A DNA stretch of 64,000 bases from Hyphomicrobiales bacterium (GCA_024236395.1 JACKKO010000001.1:1-64000), one strand, 5' to 3'. Positions 41,202-49,805 are shown, counted from the stretch's first letter. Program-made: numbers and translations. Notes: generated from the sequence alone by a model not told the origin.

Positions 41202-44200
41202 TTAAGCCGCTTTGCTTAGACCAATTTTTAGAGCCAGCCCATCCAGTGCACTTTCTGAAACATGGGTTTCATTGGCAGCATCTTCTGTGCTCAGTGCCTC
41301 TGCCAGCGTCTGGGATTGCACATAATCCCGGTTAGCCTCCAGCGCCGCCCGTACTGTATCCGGGCCTTCCACTGCTAACCGAATCGTATCGGAAATATGC
41401 AACCCGGCCGCTTTACGGGCCTCCTGCACCAATCGCACGATATCCCGCGCGATACCTTCGGCCTTCAGTTCCGGCGTGATTGCCAGATCCAGCACCACCA
41501 GCGCGTCGTTGCTGGAGAGCGCCTGTGCGCCCTTGATGCCCGGCTTTGCTTCCAGCTTGATTTCGTATTCGCCGTCCTGCAGCATTTCGCCCCCGGCTTC
41601 CACAGCACCATCGGCGTGCACCTGCCAGTTGCCCTGGCGGGCCGCACCAGCCACCGCTTTCATTTTTCCACCCAGTCGCTTCCCGGCCACGGGGAAAAAG
41701 ATCGCCAGCGTACGCTCTGCCACACCTTCCAGCGCATCGGAGAACTGCACCTGCTTGACGTTGATTTCATCGGCAATCAGTGCCGCAAAAGGCTTCAGAC
41801 GTTCCGCCCCCGCGCCCAGGAAAGTGAGGGACGCCAGCGGTTGCCGCACCTTGGCATTTGCCCGGCTGCGTACCGCCAGTGCGGCGGTACATACATCGCG
41901 CACCCGGTCCATATCCGCCATCAGATCAGCCTCTTCCGGAATCGCCGACACCTCCGGGAAGTCCTGCAGATGGAGGGATGCACTCTCGCCGCCCTGCAAT
42001 CCCTGCCAGACGGCTTCCAGTGTTAGTGGCAGCAACGGGGCGGCGGCACGGCACATCAGCTGCAGTACGGTAAGAAGCGTATCATACGCGGCCTGCTTAT
42101 CCGAATCGGGAATCGAGAACCGGGAATCGGGAATATCGCTTCCTGATTCCGGTATCGCCCGCCAGAACCGGTCGCGGCTGCGGCGAATATACCAGTTATT
42201 CAGCACCTCAAAGAAATCCTGCACCGCCTGGCAGGCATGCGGTGTATCAAAGGCCGCCAGCGCCGAATCAATCATCTCCACCGCCTGCCGGCATTTGGCG
42301 AGGATATAACGGTCCATGAGGCTGGTTGATGATTGATGGTCTGTGGTTGATAGTGCGAGTAATGACCTGGCCTGCACCCCATCGGCATTGGCATAGAGCG
42401 TGAAGAAATGATAGGCGTTCCAGATCGGCTTGATGGCCAGCCGCACCACGTCGCGAATATCGCTGCCGTCGGTACTGACAATCAAATCCCCGCCATGCAT
42501 CACATTACCGGAAATCAGGAACCAGCGCATGGCGTCCGCGCCGTAGGTATCGAACATCTCCACCGGGTCAGCGTAGTTCTTCAGGCGCTTGGAAAGCTTT
42601 TTATGCCGGCCGAATTCGTCTTTCTGCTCGCTCAGGATCACCCCGTGGCAGATACAGTTCTTAAACGGCTCACGGTCAAATAACGCGGTGGAAAGCACCA
42701 TCAGCGTATAGAACCAGCCGCGTGTCTGCGCCACATATTCCACGATGAAATCCGCCGGGAAATGCTGCTCAAACCAGTCCTTATTTTCAAACGGGTAATG
42801 CACCTGCGCAAACGGCATGGAGCCGGACTCAAACCAGCAATCAAACACGTCCGGCACGCGCCGCCAGACTTCACCATTTTCCTCTTTTATCAGGCTATCG
42901 ATGAAGGGCTTATGCAGATCCGTTATTGTATAACGCCCCTGCTCCGGCTTACTAGCCTCCGCATTGGGCTTTAGCTCAAGGCTGCCGGATTTTACTAAAT
43001 CCGCTTTTTGTTCCTCGCTCATGCTAGGTAAAAAGAACTCTTCCAACTCGGCAATGGAGCCAAACACCTTCACCTGCCCGCTCTCATTCTTCCAGACCGG
43101 GATCGGCGTTCCCCAGAAGCGGTTACGGGAAATCGACCAGTCCCGTGCATTTTCCAGCCAGTTGCCAAACAACCCGTCGCGGATATGGCCGGGAATCCAG
43201 TGGATATTCTGGTTCAGTTCCACCATGCGCTGCTTGAATTTCGTTACCTCCACATACCAACTGGGCACCGCTTTATAAATCAGCGGCTTGTCCGTCCGCC
43301 AGCAATGGGGATAATTGTGGACAATCACATCCTGCCTGATCAATTGCCCGCGCTGCTTCAGCCAGTCGATGATCCGCAGATTCACCAGCCCGAATTTCTG
43401 CAGCTGTTCGTCTTTGTACGGCTCATCACCGGCTTTTTCCGTCGCTGCGATGACATTCAACCCTTGCAGTTTCAAATCCGGCAGATCAAAAATCTCTGCC
43501 GTATACGCGCCTTTTTCATCCACCGGACACACGATATCAATCCCGTGTTCGGCACAGACGCGCTGGTCATCCTCCCCGAATCCCGGCGCCAGATGCACCA
43601 CGCCCGTGCCCTCGCCCTCTTCAATGAAATCCGCCGGAAGCACCCTAAACGCCTTCGGCTGGTCTTTGAAATACGGGAACAGCGGCTCATACGAAAGGCC
43701 GATGAGTTCATTTCCAGAAATAAATGTAATTCCTGTGTTGGTAAAATCCTCGATATGCTGCTCCGGAATTAATAGTATGTAGTAATACTCACCGTCATAT
43801 GAGTATACCTTAACTTGTTTGTTTTTAGACTCTTTTGATTTTTCTAAAGAATTATTATGATTGAAACCGTAAGATCCCGTTTCAGCTATTAATATTTTAT
43901 TATTTTTCTTAACTTTCTCATTACTACATCGATATCCTAGACTTTTAATTGACCTTATAAAGCAATTCTTTCCTTCCAAGTAGACTGCGTAGTCCATCTC
44001 TTCACTCACCGCCAACGCCAGATTGCTCGGCAATGTCCAGGGGGTGGTTGTCCAAGCGAGGAGGTAGTAATTTTCTGCTTCACACACGGCTTTAATTTTT
44101 TTTGGTATCTCCTTCAGCTTAAACGCCACGGTGACGGCTTTATCCTCACGTTCGCGGTAGGAATTATCAAGCCGGGTTTCAAAATTGGAAAGTGGGGTTT

Positions 44201-44894
44201 CCGCCGCCCAGCTATAGGGCATCACGCGGTAGGACTCATAAACCAGCCCTTTTGCATGCAATTGCTTGAATGCCCACAAGACCGATTCCATGTAGTCCCG
44301 GTCCATGGTTTTATAGTCATTATCAAAATCCACCCAGCGGGCCACCCGGTGAATATAACGTTGCCACTCGCCGGTATATTTCATCACGCTTTCGCGGCAA
44401 TGCGCGTTGAATTTATCCACACCGAATGCCTCAATCGCCGCCCGGCCGGAAATCCCCAGTTGCTTCTCCGATTCCATCTCCGCCGGCAGCCCGTGGCAAT
44501 CCCAGCCAAAGCGGCGCTGCACGCGGTGGCCTTTCATGGTCTGGTAACGCGGGTACACATCCTTCACGCAAGAAGTCAGCAAATGCCCGTAATGCGGCAA
44601 CCCGTTGGCAAAGGGCGGGCCATCGTAAAAAATCCATTCGTTGGTAACATTACCTCCCGCTTCGGCCTCCTTGCCTTCGCAATGAGGCGCGCTCAAGGCT
44701 GACTCGGACGTACTGTCCTCGCTCTTATTTCCCGATTCCCGATTCCCGGTTCCCTGTTCTGGTATTATCGCTGGACGCTGCACAACCGAAGCCTCAAACG
44801 TATGCTCGGCGTCCCATTGCTTCAGCACCTGCTCTTCCAGTTTGGGGAAGTCCGGGCTGGAGATGATATCGGGATAATAGGGTTTTTTGCTCAT
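41202..44894 (-). CDS. ileS: Isoleucyl-tRNA synthetase (eukaryote-like type) with unusual insertions
   Basis: 1230 aa from the ATG at 44894 (MSKKPYYPDIISSPDFPKLE); a longer open frame upstream covers a dispersed repeat and is rejected. Catalytic motifs are present: HYGHL (HIGH, 101-105), a WTTTPWTLPSNLAL editing-domain block, GWFYTLMVLSTALFD and KLSKRLKNY (KMSKS equivalent, about 765-775). Against normal proteins it carries extra sequence. A repeat-derived acidic segment lies at about 43-82 (EQGTGNRESGNKSEDSTSES). An AT-rich Lys/Asn/Ser segment occupies about 305-385 in the CP1 editing domain. Two short repeat-like inserts lie near 848-860 and 915-932. All are in frame and surround intact motifs, so the enzyme should work. 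dgkA follows one base downstream. Confidence 0.95.
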   Translation of the reverse strand: MSKKPYYPDIISSPDFPKLEEQVLKQWDAEHTFEASVVQRPAIIPEQGTGNRESGNKSEDSTSESALSAPHCEGKEAEAGGNVTNEWIFYDGPPFANGLPHYGHLLTSCVKDVYPRYQTMKGHRVQRRFGWDCHGLPAEMESEKQLGISGRAAIEAFGVDKFNAHCRESVMKYTGEWQRYIHRVARWVDFDNDYKTMDRDYMESVLWAFKQLHAKGLVYESYRVMPYSWAAETPLSNFETRLDNSYREREDKAVTVAFKLKEIPKKIKAVCEAENYYLLAWTTTPWTLPSNLALAVSEEMDYAVYLEGKNCFIRSIKSLGYRCSNEKVKKNNKILIAETGSYGFNHNNSLEKSKESKNKQVKVYSYDGEYYYILLIPEQHIEDFTNTGITFISGNELIGLSYEPLFPYFKDQPKAFRVLPADFIEEGEGTGVVHLAPGFGEDDQRVCAEHGIDIVCPVDEKGAYTAEIFDLPDLKLQGLNVIAATEKAGDEPYKDEQLQKFGLVNLRIIDWLKQRGQLIRQDVIVHNYPHCWRTDKPLIYKAVPSWYVEVTKFKQRMVELNQNIHWIPGHIRDGLFGNWLENARDWSISRNRFWGTPIPVWKNESGQVKVFGSIAELEEFFLPSMSEEQKADLVKSGSLELKPNAEASKPEQGRYTITDLHKPFIDSLIKEENGEVWRRVPDVFDCWFESGSMPFAQVHYPFENKDWFEQHFPADFIVEYVAQTRGWFYTLMVLSTALFDREPFKNCICHGVILSEQKDEFGRHKKLSKRLKNYADPVEMFDTYGADAMRWFLISGNVMHGGDLIVSTDGSDIRDVVRLAIKPIWNAYHFFTLYANADGVQARSLLALSTTDHQSSTSLMDRYILAKCRQAVEMIDSALAAFDTPHACQAVQDFFEVLNNWYIRRSRDRFWRAIPESGSDIPDSRFSIPDSDKQAAYDTLLTVLQLMCRAAAPLLPLTLEAVWQGLQGGESASLHLQDFPEVSAIPEEADLMADMDRVRDVCTAALAVRSRANAKVRQPLASLTFLGAGAERLKPFAALIADEINVKQVQFSDALEGVAERTLAIFFPVAGKRLGGKMKAVAGAARQGNWQVHADGAVEAGGEMLQDGEYEIKLEAKPGIKGAQALSSNDALVVLDLAITPELKAEGIARDIVRLVQEARKAAGLHISDTIRLAVEGPDTVRAALEANRDYVQSQTLAEALSTEDAANETHVSESALDGLALKIGLSKAA
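42102..42151. repeat. In-frame repeat insert in ileS (GGGAATCG units)
   Basis: CGGGAATCG occurs at 42107-42115 and 42121-42129 with degenerate copies around it. On the coding strand it reads as SDIPDSRFSIPDSD, a segment not expected in IleS at this position. The same unit in opposite orientation lies at 44728-44756 in the same gene. Confidence 0.6.
42321..42356. repeat. Short low-complexity insert in ileS (GGTTGAT units)
   Basis: GGTTGAT at 42324-42330 and 42345-42351, with ATTGATGG between, forms a small repetitive stretch. It codes in frame for STTDHQSSTS just before the conserved LMDRYILAKC block. Confidence 0.5.
43730..43990 (-). other. AT-rich in-frame insertion in the ileS editing domain
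   Basis: About 260 bases with clearly different base composition from the rest of ileS, coding a Lys/Asn/Ser/Tyr-rich segment (for example NNSLEKSKESKNKQVKVYSY). It sits between the conserved LAVSEEMDYAVYLEG and GNELIGLSYEPLFPYF blocks. No frame interruption, start codon context or homing-endonuclease/intein motif is seen inside. Confidence 0.6.
44728..44756. repeat. In-frame repeat insert in ileS (GATTCCC units)
   Basis: TTTCCCGATTCCCGATTCCC and a third degenerate copy. This is the inverted form of the unit at 42102-42151. On the coding strand it reads as GTGNRESGNK and belongs to a 40-residue insert before the conserved FYDGPPFANG. Confidence 0.65.
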
Positions 44895-44908
44895 AGGCAG
44901 GGTTTTAG

Positions 44909-45013
44909 CCTGCCTGCGGCGGGAATGCCAGTCTTTTTCATTAAGGCAGCGGAATCCCGTTGGCATTCCGGCAAAAGCCATGTAACCTGCCCGCCGCCTG
45001 GCGCGAATACCAG
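44909..45013. repeat. REP-like nested inverted repeat upstream of ileS
   Basis: GCGGCGGG (44916-44923) pairs with CCCGCCGC (44990-44997). GGAATGCCA (44922-44930) pairs with TGGCATTCC (44961-44969). CCTGG/CCAGG flank a small hairpin at 44997-45013. The GC-rich nested palindromes between the divergent ileS and bufA1 starts resemble dispersed REP/BIME-type repeats of proteobacterial genomes. The translated plus-minus frames give the typical spurious 'AGMPTGF...WHSRRRQ' reading. Copies elsewhere cannot be checked from this window. Confidence 0.5.
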
Positions 45014-45084
45014 GCAGATCGCCCCCAAATAGGTAATCATTAGGGGACATCGTTAGCGCAATGTTATTAACAACAGGAGACTGT

Positions 45085-45378
45085 ATGAAGAATTCGACAA
45101 AAATGCTGGCCGCCGCGGTGATGACCATGGGTGCTACTTCAGTAATCGGCATGGCTGCCACCGCTGAAGAAGGTGCGGAGAAAGAAAAATGCTACGGCAT
45201 TGTCAAAGCCGGGAAGAATGACTGCGGGGCCGCCGATGGTTCACATTCCTGTGCCGGCAGTGCCACGGCAGATAGCGGTGCCAATGAATGGATTTTCCTG
45301 CCCAAGGGCACGTGTGACCGCATTGTCGGCGGTTCTACCACCGCACCAGGTGCTGAATCCGACGAATCCGCTTCCTAA
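45085..45378 (+). CDS. bufA1: Bufferin precursor BufA1 (DUF2282)
   Basis: 97 aa from the ATG at 45085, with AGGAGA just upstream. The signal peptide is MKNSTKMLAAAVMTMGATSV, with cleavage near GMAATA-EEG. The mature part carries the DUF2282 signature with four cysteines: C36 (EKCYGIVKAG), C47 (KNDCGAADG), C56 (SHSCAGSA) and C77 (PKGTCDRIVGG). In characterised bufferins these cysteines are modified by an MNIO enzyme to thiooxazole-type groups and the product binds copper in the periplasm. The next gene is that enzyme, 28 bases downstream. The acidic C-terminal tail (APGAESDESAS) is free of cysteine. Confidence 0.88.
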   Translation: MKNSTKMLAAAVMTMGATSVIGMAATAEEGAEKEKCYGIVKAGKNDCGAADGSHSCAGSATADSGANEWIFLPKGTCDRIVGGSTTAPGAESDESAS

Positions 45379-45406
45379 GCGGTAAGGCGTACGTAGGGGA
45401 ATCGCT

Positions 45407-46273
45407 GTGTCTGAGCGCATCGTTTCCCCTGCTCCGTCCCTTACGGGTGTTGGCATCGGCCTGCGCCACCCCCATTTTCAGGATATCCTTGATACCCAGC
45501 CAGAGATTCCCTGGCTGGAAGTCCATCCGGAGAATTATTTTTTCCCTGGCAGTTCCGCCTGTCACTGGCTGGAGGCGATTCGTGCGCATTACCCCCTAAG
45601 CGCCCACTGTGTCGGGCTTTCGCTGGGCTCTGCCACACCGGTGGATATGGAACATCTGGCCAGTTTGCAGGGTTTTATCGAACGTTACGCTCCGAGCCTC
45701 GTTTCCGACCATCTTTCCTGGAGTGCGGTAGACGGCACCTTCCTCCCGGATTTACTGCCACTACCCTATACCGAGGAGGCACTAACAGTGCTGTGCCGGA
45801 ATATTAGCCAGGTGCAGGAATCGCTGAACCGGCAGATTCTGATCGAGAACCCTTCCAGCTACGCACAGTTTGCCGCCTCTTCCATCCCAGAATGGGAATT
45901 CCTTAAAGAAGTGGTGAAACGCAGCGGCTGCGGGTTGTTGCTGGATGTGAATAATGTCTATGTCTCGTGTCAGAATCATGGCTGGAATAGTGACGTTTAT
46001 CTTGAAGCCCTGCCGCACGAAGCGGTGCAGGAGTTGCACCTGGCAGGGTTCAGTATCTCCATAGAGGGCAATGACCGGCTGCTGATTGATACCCATAGCG
46101 CCCCGGTTACCCCGGAGGTGTGGGAGCTCTACGCCCAGGTCATTCGGAAACTGCCGAACGTACCGACACTCATCGAATGGGATAAAGACATCCCGCCACT
46201 GGCGACTTTACTGGCGGAAAAACAGAAGGCCGAAGCGATCGCCCGGGAGGAAAGTGTTCATCAGGCAACCTGA
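45407..46273 (+). CDS. bufB: MNIO-family enzyme BufB (DUF692)
   Basis: 288 aa, GTG start with AGGGGA upstream. A TIM-barrel multinuclear non-haem iron oxidase. Conserved blocks are GVGIGLRHPHFQDIL, WLEVHPENYF, LSAHCVGLSLGS, LVSDHLSWS, ILIENPSSYAQF, GLLLDVNNVYVSCQNHGW, ELHLAGF and IDTHSAPV, which together supply the His/Glu/Asp/Asn iron ligands. It modifies the cysteines of the adjacent BufA1. The usual third gene, bufC (DUF2063), does not follow: the next gene is cobT on the opposite strand, overlapping this one's end by 13 bases. The partner may be encoded elsewhere or be dispensable here. Confidence 0.9.
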   Translation: MSERIVSPAPSLTGVGIGLRHPHFQDILDTQPEIPWLEVHPENYFFPGSSACHWLEAIRAHYPLSAHCVGLSLGSATPVDMEHLASLQGFIERYAPSLVSDHLSWSAVDGTFLPDLLPLPYTEEALTVLCRNISQVQESLNRQILIENPSSYAQFAASSIPEWEFLKEVVKRSGCGLLLDVNNVYVSCQNHGWNSDVYLEALPHEAVQELHLAGFSISIEGNDRLLIDTHSAPVTPEVWELYAQVIRKLPNVPTLIEWDKDIPPLATLLAEKQKAEAIAREESVHQAT

Positions 46274-48129
46274 GATCTGTGGCGTCCCCGCGCATGCGGT
46301 TCCTGTTCAAATAATTCCGTCAGTGCGCTGACCATGGTATCACCCAGCTCGTCAATTTCCCGGATGGTGATGGCCCGGCTATAGTAATCCCCCACATGAT
46401 GGCCAATACCAATCGCCAACAACTCCACGGCCTGTGCACGCTCAATCTCGTGGATGACGTCCCGGAGATGCCGATCTAAATAATCCCCGGTATTGGCGGA
46501 AAGCGTACTATCATCCACCGGCGCACCATCGGAAATCACCATCAGGATTTTACGGTTCTCCGCCCGCGCCAATAACCGCTGATACGCCCAGAGCAACGCT
46601 TCACCGTCGATATTCTCTTTCAGCAGCCCTTCCTTGAGCATCAGCCCCAGATGTTGCCGTGTCCGCCGCCAGGGAGCCCCGGCCGGTTTATACACAATAT
46701 GGCGGATATCATTCAGCCGTCCGGGGTTCGGTGGGTTACCGGCTGCCAGCCAGTCCTTCCGCGACTGGCCGCCTTTCCACTCCACCGTGGTAAAGCCGAG
46801 CACCTCCACTTTCACCCCGCAGCGCTCCAGCGTCCGCGCGAGGATATCCGCGCACAGTGCCGCCACCGTAATGGGCCGCCCGCGCATGGAGCCGGAATTA
46901 TCAATCAGCAAACTCACCACCGTATCCTTATCCCGCGAAGGATTCTCCCAGCGATAGGGCGTGGGAAAGGAAGGATCAATAATCAGGTTCGCCAAACGGG
47001 ATGGATCCAGCATCCCTTCCTCGCGATTATACTCCCAAGAGCGTAGTTGCTGTGCCAGTAACCGTCGCTGCAACCGGTTGGCCAGACGGTGTGTAATATC
47101 CCTGAGGCCCGCCAGACGGTGATCAATCTGCCCGCGCAGACGGGTTAGTTCCTCTGGGCTCGCCAGCATATCGGCCCGTACCACCTCGTCATACACCACC
47201 GTATAGGCGCGGTAAGCCATAGGCTGATTACTCTGTCGCACCTGATAACGCGGCATGGCACCGGAGGGGATTTCTGATTCGTCTTCTGCTTCTGATGGTT
47301 TAGACGCCACCTTCGGCAATGGTGCCTTATGCTGCGGGTGGGCTGGGGCCGGGCTGGCGGTTTCCTCCACCATAGGGGCATCCGCACCAGGCAGCGTATC
47401 CTCTGCCGGTTGTTCTTCCTGCTCCCCGCTGGCACTGGCTGCCGACGCATCCTGTGTTTCCACCTGCTCGCTGGCACCGTGGGGCAGGGAAAGCCGTGCC
47501 ATCATCTGCAACATCAACCGGGCGAATTGCGCCTGATCCTCCAGCGCTGTATGTACATCCGGCAGTTGCTTCGCCAACTTCTTATCCAGAATAGCGCCCC
47601 AGCTTTTCAGGATGCGTGCCGCTTCCGGCGGCAATGCCTGCCCTTCCTGCGCACGCAGCAGAATTTCCAGCGCTTCGGCCATCGGCAAATCCTTGATCCG
47701 CGCCGGGTCGTGATAGCCATGCTGATAAAAACGCAGCACGTAGGCCGCTTCCAGATTCTTCGCCGCGCCGGGATAATACTGACTCCCCAGCAATTCCGTC
47801 CGTAAGCGTTCCATACGGTCCAGCCATTCTCCGGCAGTCCCTTCCCCGCGTAATTCCGCGTGGGTATGGGGATTATGCAGGCGCATCCATAACGCGGCGG
47901 CGTCGTAATGCCCGCGTGTACGCGCGAGATCTTCCGAGGTCAATGGCTCCCGGATAGGAAGCACGGCCTGTTTTTCAGTACGGTCTATTGAAACCGGTGG
48001 AAGTACGGAACCGGAAGACACCGGCACGGTCTGGAATACTGTTTCCTTGATCGCTTCCCCGGCCAGTGCACGAAACGCCGCAGCCAGTGATTCGCGCGCG
48101 ATGCCGGACTGGTCATCCCCTGATGCCAT
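46261..48129 (-). CDS. cobT: Cobaltochelatase subunit CobT
   Basis: 622 aa from the ATG at 48129 (MASGDDQSGIARESLAAAFR), one base after the cobS stop. The N-terminal CobT domain spans about 1-230 (LWMRLHNPHTHAELRGEG). An acidic, Ala/Pro/Glu-rich linker runs about 230-300. The C-terminal VWA domain has the MIDAS motif DNSGSMRGRP, GFTTVEWKGG and VISDGAPVDDST. With CobS and CobN it inserts cobalt into hydrogenobyrinic acid diamide in aerobic B12 synthesis. No cobN or other cob gene is in the window, and CobST pairs also occur outside B12 loci, so another chelatase or AAA+/VWA role is possible. Confidence 0.93.
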   Translation of the reverse strand: MASGDDQSGIARESLAAAFRALAGEAIKETVFQTVPVSSGSVLPPVSIDRTEKQAVLPIREPLTSEDLARTRGHYDAAALWMRLHNPHTHAELRGEGTAGEWLDRMERLRTELLGSQYYPGAAKNLEAAYVLRFYQHGYHDPARIKDLPMAEALEILLRAQEGQALPPEAARILKSWGAILDKKLAKQLPDVHTALEDQAQFARLMLQMMARLSLPHGASEQVETQDASAASASGEQEEQPAEDTLPGADAPMVEETASPAPAHPQHKAPLPKVASKPSEAEDESEIPSGAMPRYQVRQSNQPMAYRAYTVVYDEVVRADMLASPEELTRLRGQIDHRLAGLRDITHRLANRLQRRLLAQQLRSWEYNREEGMLDPSRLANLIIDPSFPTPYRWENPSRDKDTVVSLLIDNSGSMRGRPITVAALCADILARTLERCGVKVEVLGFTTVEWKGGQSRKDWLAAGNPPNPGRLNDIRHIVYKPAGAPWRRTRQHLGLMLKEGLLKENIDGEALLWAYQRLLARAENRKILMVISDGAPVDDSTLSANTGDYLDRHLRDVIHEIERAQAVELLAIGIGHHVGDYYSRAITIREIDELGDTMVSALTELFEQEPHARGRHRSQVA

Positions 48130-48130
48130 A

Positions 48131-49108
48131 TCAGGCCGCCATGGTTTCCGGCAATTCCATACCAAAACAGCGCTGGAAATATTCCGCAATGGTGGCGCGC
48201 TCCAGCTCGTCGCATTTATTCAGGAAGGCCAACCGGAAGGCCTGCACCAAATCGCCCCCAAAAATCTGCTGGTTTTCTGCCCAGGCAATCACCGTACGCG
48301 GCGACATCACCGTGGAAATATCGCCCTTGGCAAATCCTTCCCGCGTTAGCCCGGCCAGCCGTACCATGCGTTCCACTTCCTTGGGCTTGGCTTTGGCAAC
48401 TTTGGCCCGTATAATCTTGACTTCCTCCTCCTGTGGCAGGTAGTTCAGCTGCACCACGATATTCCAGCGATCCATCTGCCCCTGGTTAATCGGGTTGGTG
48501 CCGTGATACAGTCCGCTGGCATCACCGAGCCCAATCGTGTTAGCCGTAGCAAACAGGCGGAAATTTGGGTGCGGTGTCACCACCTTATTCTGCTCGGTCA
48601 ATGTCAGCCTGCCGTGTGATTCCAGCAAACGCTGGATGACAAACATTACGTCCGGCCGCCCGGCATCGTATTCATCAAACACCAGTGCAATCCCATGATG
48701 CATGGCAAATGGCAGCAACCCTTCGCGGAACCGCGTGACCTGTTTTCCCTCTTCCAGCACGATAGCATCCCGGCCAATCAGATCAATCCGGCTGATATGC
48801 CCATCCAGATTAAGCCGGATCAGTGGCCAGTTGAGACGTGCCGCCACCTGCTCGATATGGGTGGATTTACCCGTCCCGTGATAACCCTGGATCAACACCC
48901 GTCGGTTATGCACAAACCCGGCCAGAATCGCCCGGGTACATTCTTCGTTGAAGTGGTAGTCCGGATCCATGGCGGGAGTAAACGTGGAAGGCTCTGAAAA
49001 CGCCTTTATTTTCATATCTGGTTTTATATGGAATAGTTTAGAGGCAGAAACGCTTTTGGTAGGGGCTTCTTCCGGCGTTATTGGGTTTTCGTCCGTCTGG
49101 TTAATCAT
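48131..49108 (-). CDS. cobS: Cobaltochelatase AAA+ subunit CobS
   Basis: 325 aa from the ATG at 49108, chosen because GGAAAT lies upstream; in-frame starts at 49120 and 49153 exist. MoxR-like AAA+ ATPase. Walker A is GYHGTGKSTH, Walker B LVFDEYDAG, sensor ATANTIGLGDASGLYHGTNP, with the CobS-typical FNEECTRAILAGF and MSPRTVIAWAENQ. Works with CobT (one base downstream). The operon is cobS-cobT; the DnaJ-like gene upstream is on the same strand 77 bases away, an arrangement known in many alphaproteobacteria. Confidence 0.94.
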   Translation of the reverse strand: MINQTDENPITPEEAPTKSVSASKLFHIKPDMKIKAFSEPSTFTPAMDPDYHFNEECTRAILAGFVHNRRVLIQGYHGTGKSTHIEQVAARLNWPLIRLNLDGHISRIDLIGRDAIVLEEGKQVTRFREGLLPFAMHHGIALVFDEYDAGRPDVMFVIQRLLESHGRLTLTEQNKVVTPHPNFRLFATANTIGLGDASGLYHGTNPINQGQMDRWNIVVQLNYLPQEEEVKIIRAKVAKAKPKEVERMVRLAGLTREGFAKGDISTVMSPRTVIAWAENQQIFGGDLVQAFRLAFLNKCDELERATIAEYFQRCFGMELPETMAA

Positions 49109-49185
49109 GTTTATTTCCATTTTTGAGAATGTTAGCCGCGCGCATACTGCCATATTCTGTGCCTAATGCCAAGCAGTATGCCCGC

Positions 49186-49764
49186 TTACGTAAAGAGGGG
49201 CGAGCGAACCAGAAGACGGTAAGCTTCGTTGATACGGCGGAAGCGTTCCGCGTGCCCGTTTTCACTATCGGGATGAAATCGCTTTGCCATTTTGCGGTAT
49301 TGCCGCTTGATTTCCTCAAGGCTCACCGGCCAGCCCAGCGAAAGGATCGCCAGCGCCTTGCGTTCTTCTTCCCGCAGGCCGATGGGTATGGGCTTTTCCG
49401 GCATGGGACGCATGCCTGCACTATGCCGCCACTGTGCCGCCTGCTCCAGCAGGGAGGCCTGCATCGCCATGAAGTGGGCACGCGGCCACGTCGGCCGGTT
49501 GCCATAGACAATCTGATGCTGCAGTGTTTCGATTTCCTCGGCACTGCGGCCGGAAAGATAATCCCACGCTTCATTATAGCGACGTATATGCTCCTGACAG
49601 AACATATATTCCTTCCCATCAGAGTACTCCGTCTTCACTGTTCGTGATGATTTTGGTGCTTTATACATGCCATTGCTACCGCACCCCGGCCAATCGCAAA
49701 CCGGCGTGGCTTCCTCTTTTGGGAAAAATTGTACTCTGCTGATCGTGTGTTTAGGCATTGTCAC
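49186..49764 (-). CDS. DnaJ-domain protein with N-terminal metal-binding-like motif
   Basis: 192 aa. The N-terminal half has CDWPGCGSNGMYKAP and EYMFCQEHIRRYNEAWDY, where the Cys/His set (C-x4-C...C-x2-H) could bind zinc. The C-terminal J domain (about 135-192) has ILSLGWPVSLEEIKRQYRKM, the Hsp70-activating HPD in KRFHPDSENG, and FRRINEAYRLL. A conserved alphaproteobacterial protein usually found next to cobS, as here. It probably recruits DnaK to a specific partner, perhaps the CobST complex; that link is inferred from position. Confidence 0.88.
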   Translation of the reverse strand: MTMPKHTISRVQFFPKEEATPVCDWPGCGSNGMYKAPKSSRTVKTEYSDGKEYMFCQEHIRRYNEAWDYLSGRSAEEIETLQHQIVYGNRPTWPRAHFMAMQASLLEQAAQWRHSAGMRPMPEKPIPIGLREEERKALAILSLGWPVSLEEIKRQYRKMAKRFHPDSENGHAERFRRINEAYRLLVRSPLFT

Positions 49765-49805
49765 TGATTATGACGCAGCGCCTTATTTACGGCAAGGATT
49801 GTTTC

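Noticed and set aside
41397..42309. Long plus-strand frames opposite ileS
   Set aside because: They are antisense shadows; the minus strand encodes conserved IleS blocks throughout.
44895..45161. Upstream extension of ileS to a start at 45161
   Set aside because: It would read through REP-like repeats and overlap bufA1; no IleS homology lies before the ATG at 44894.
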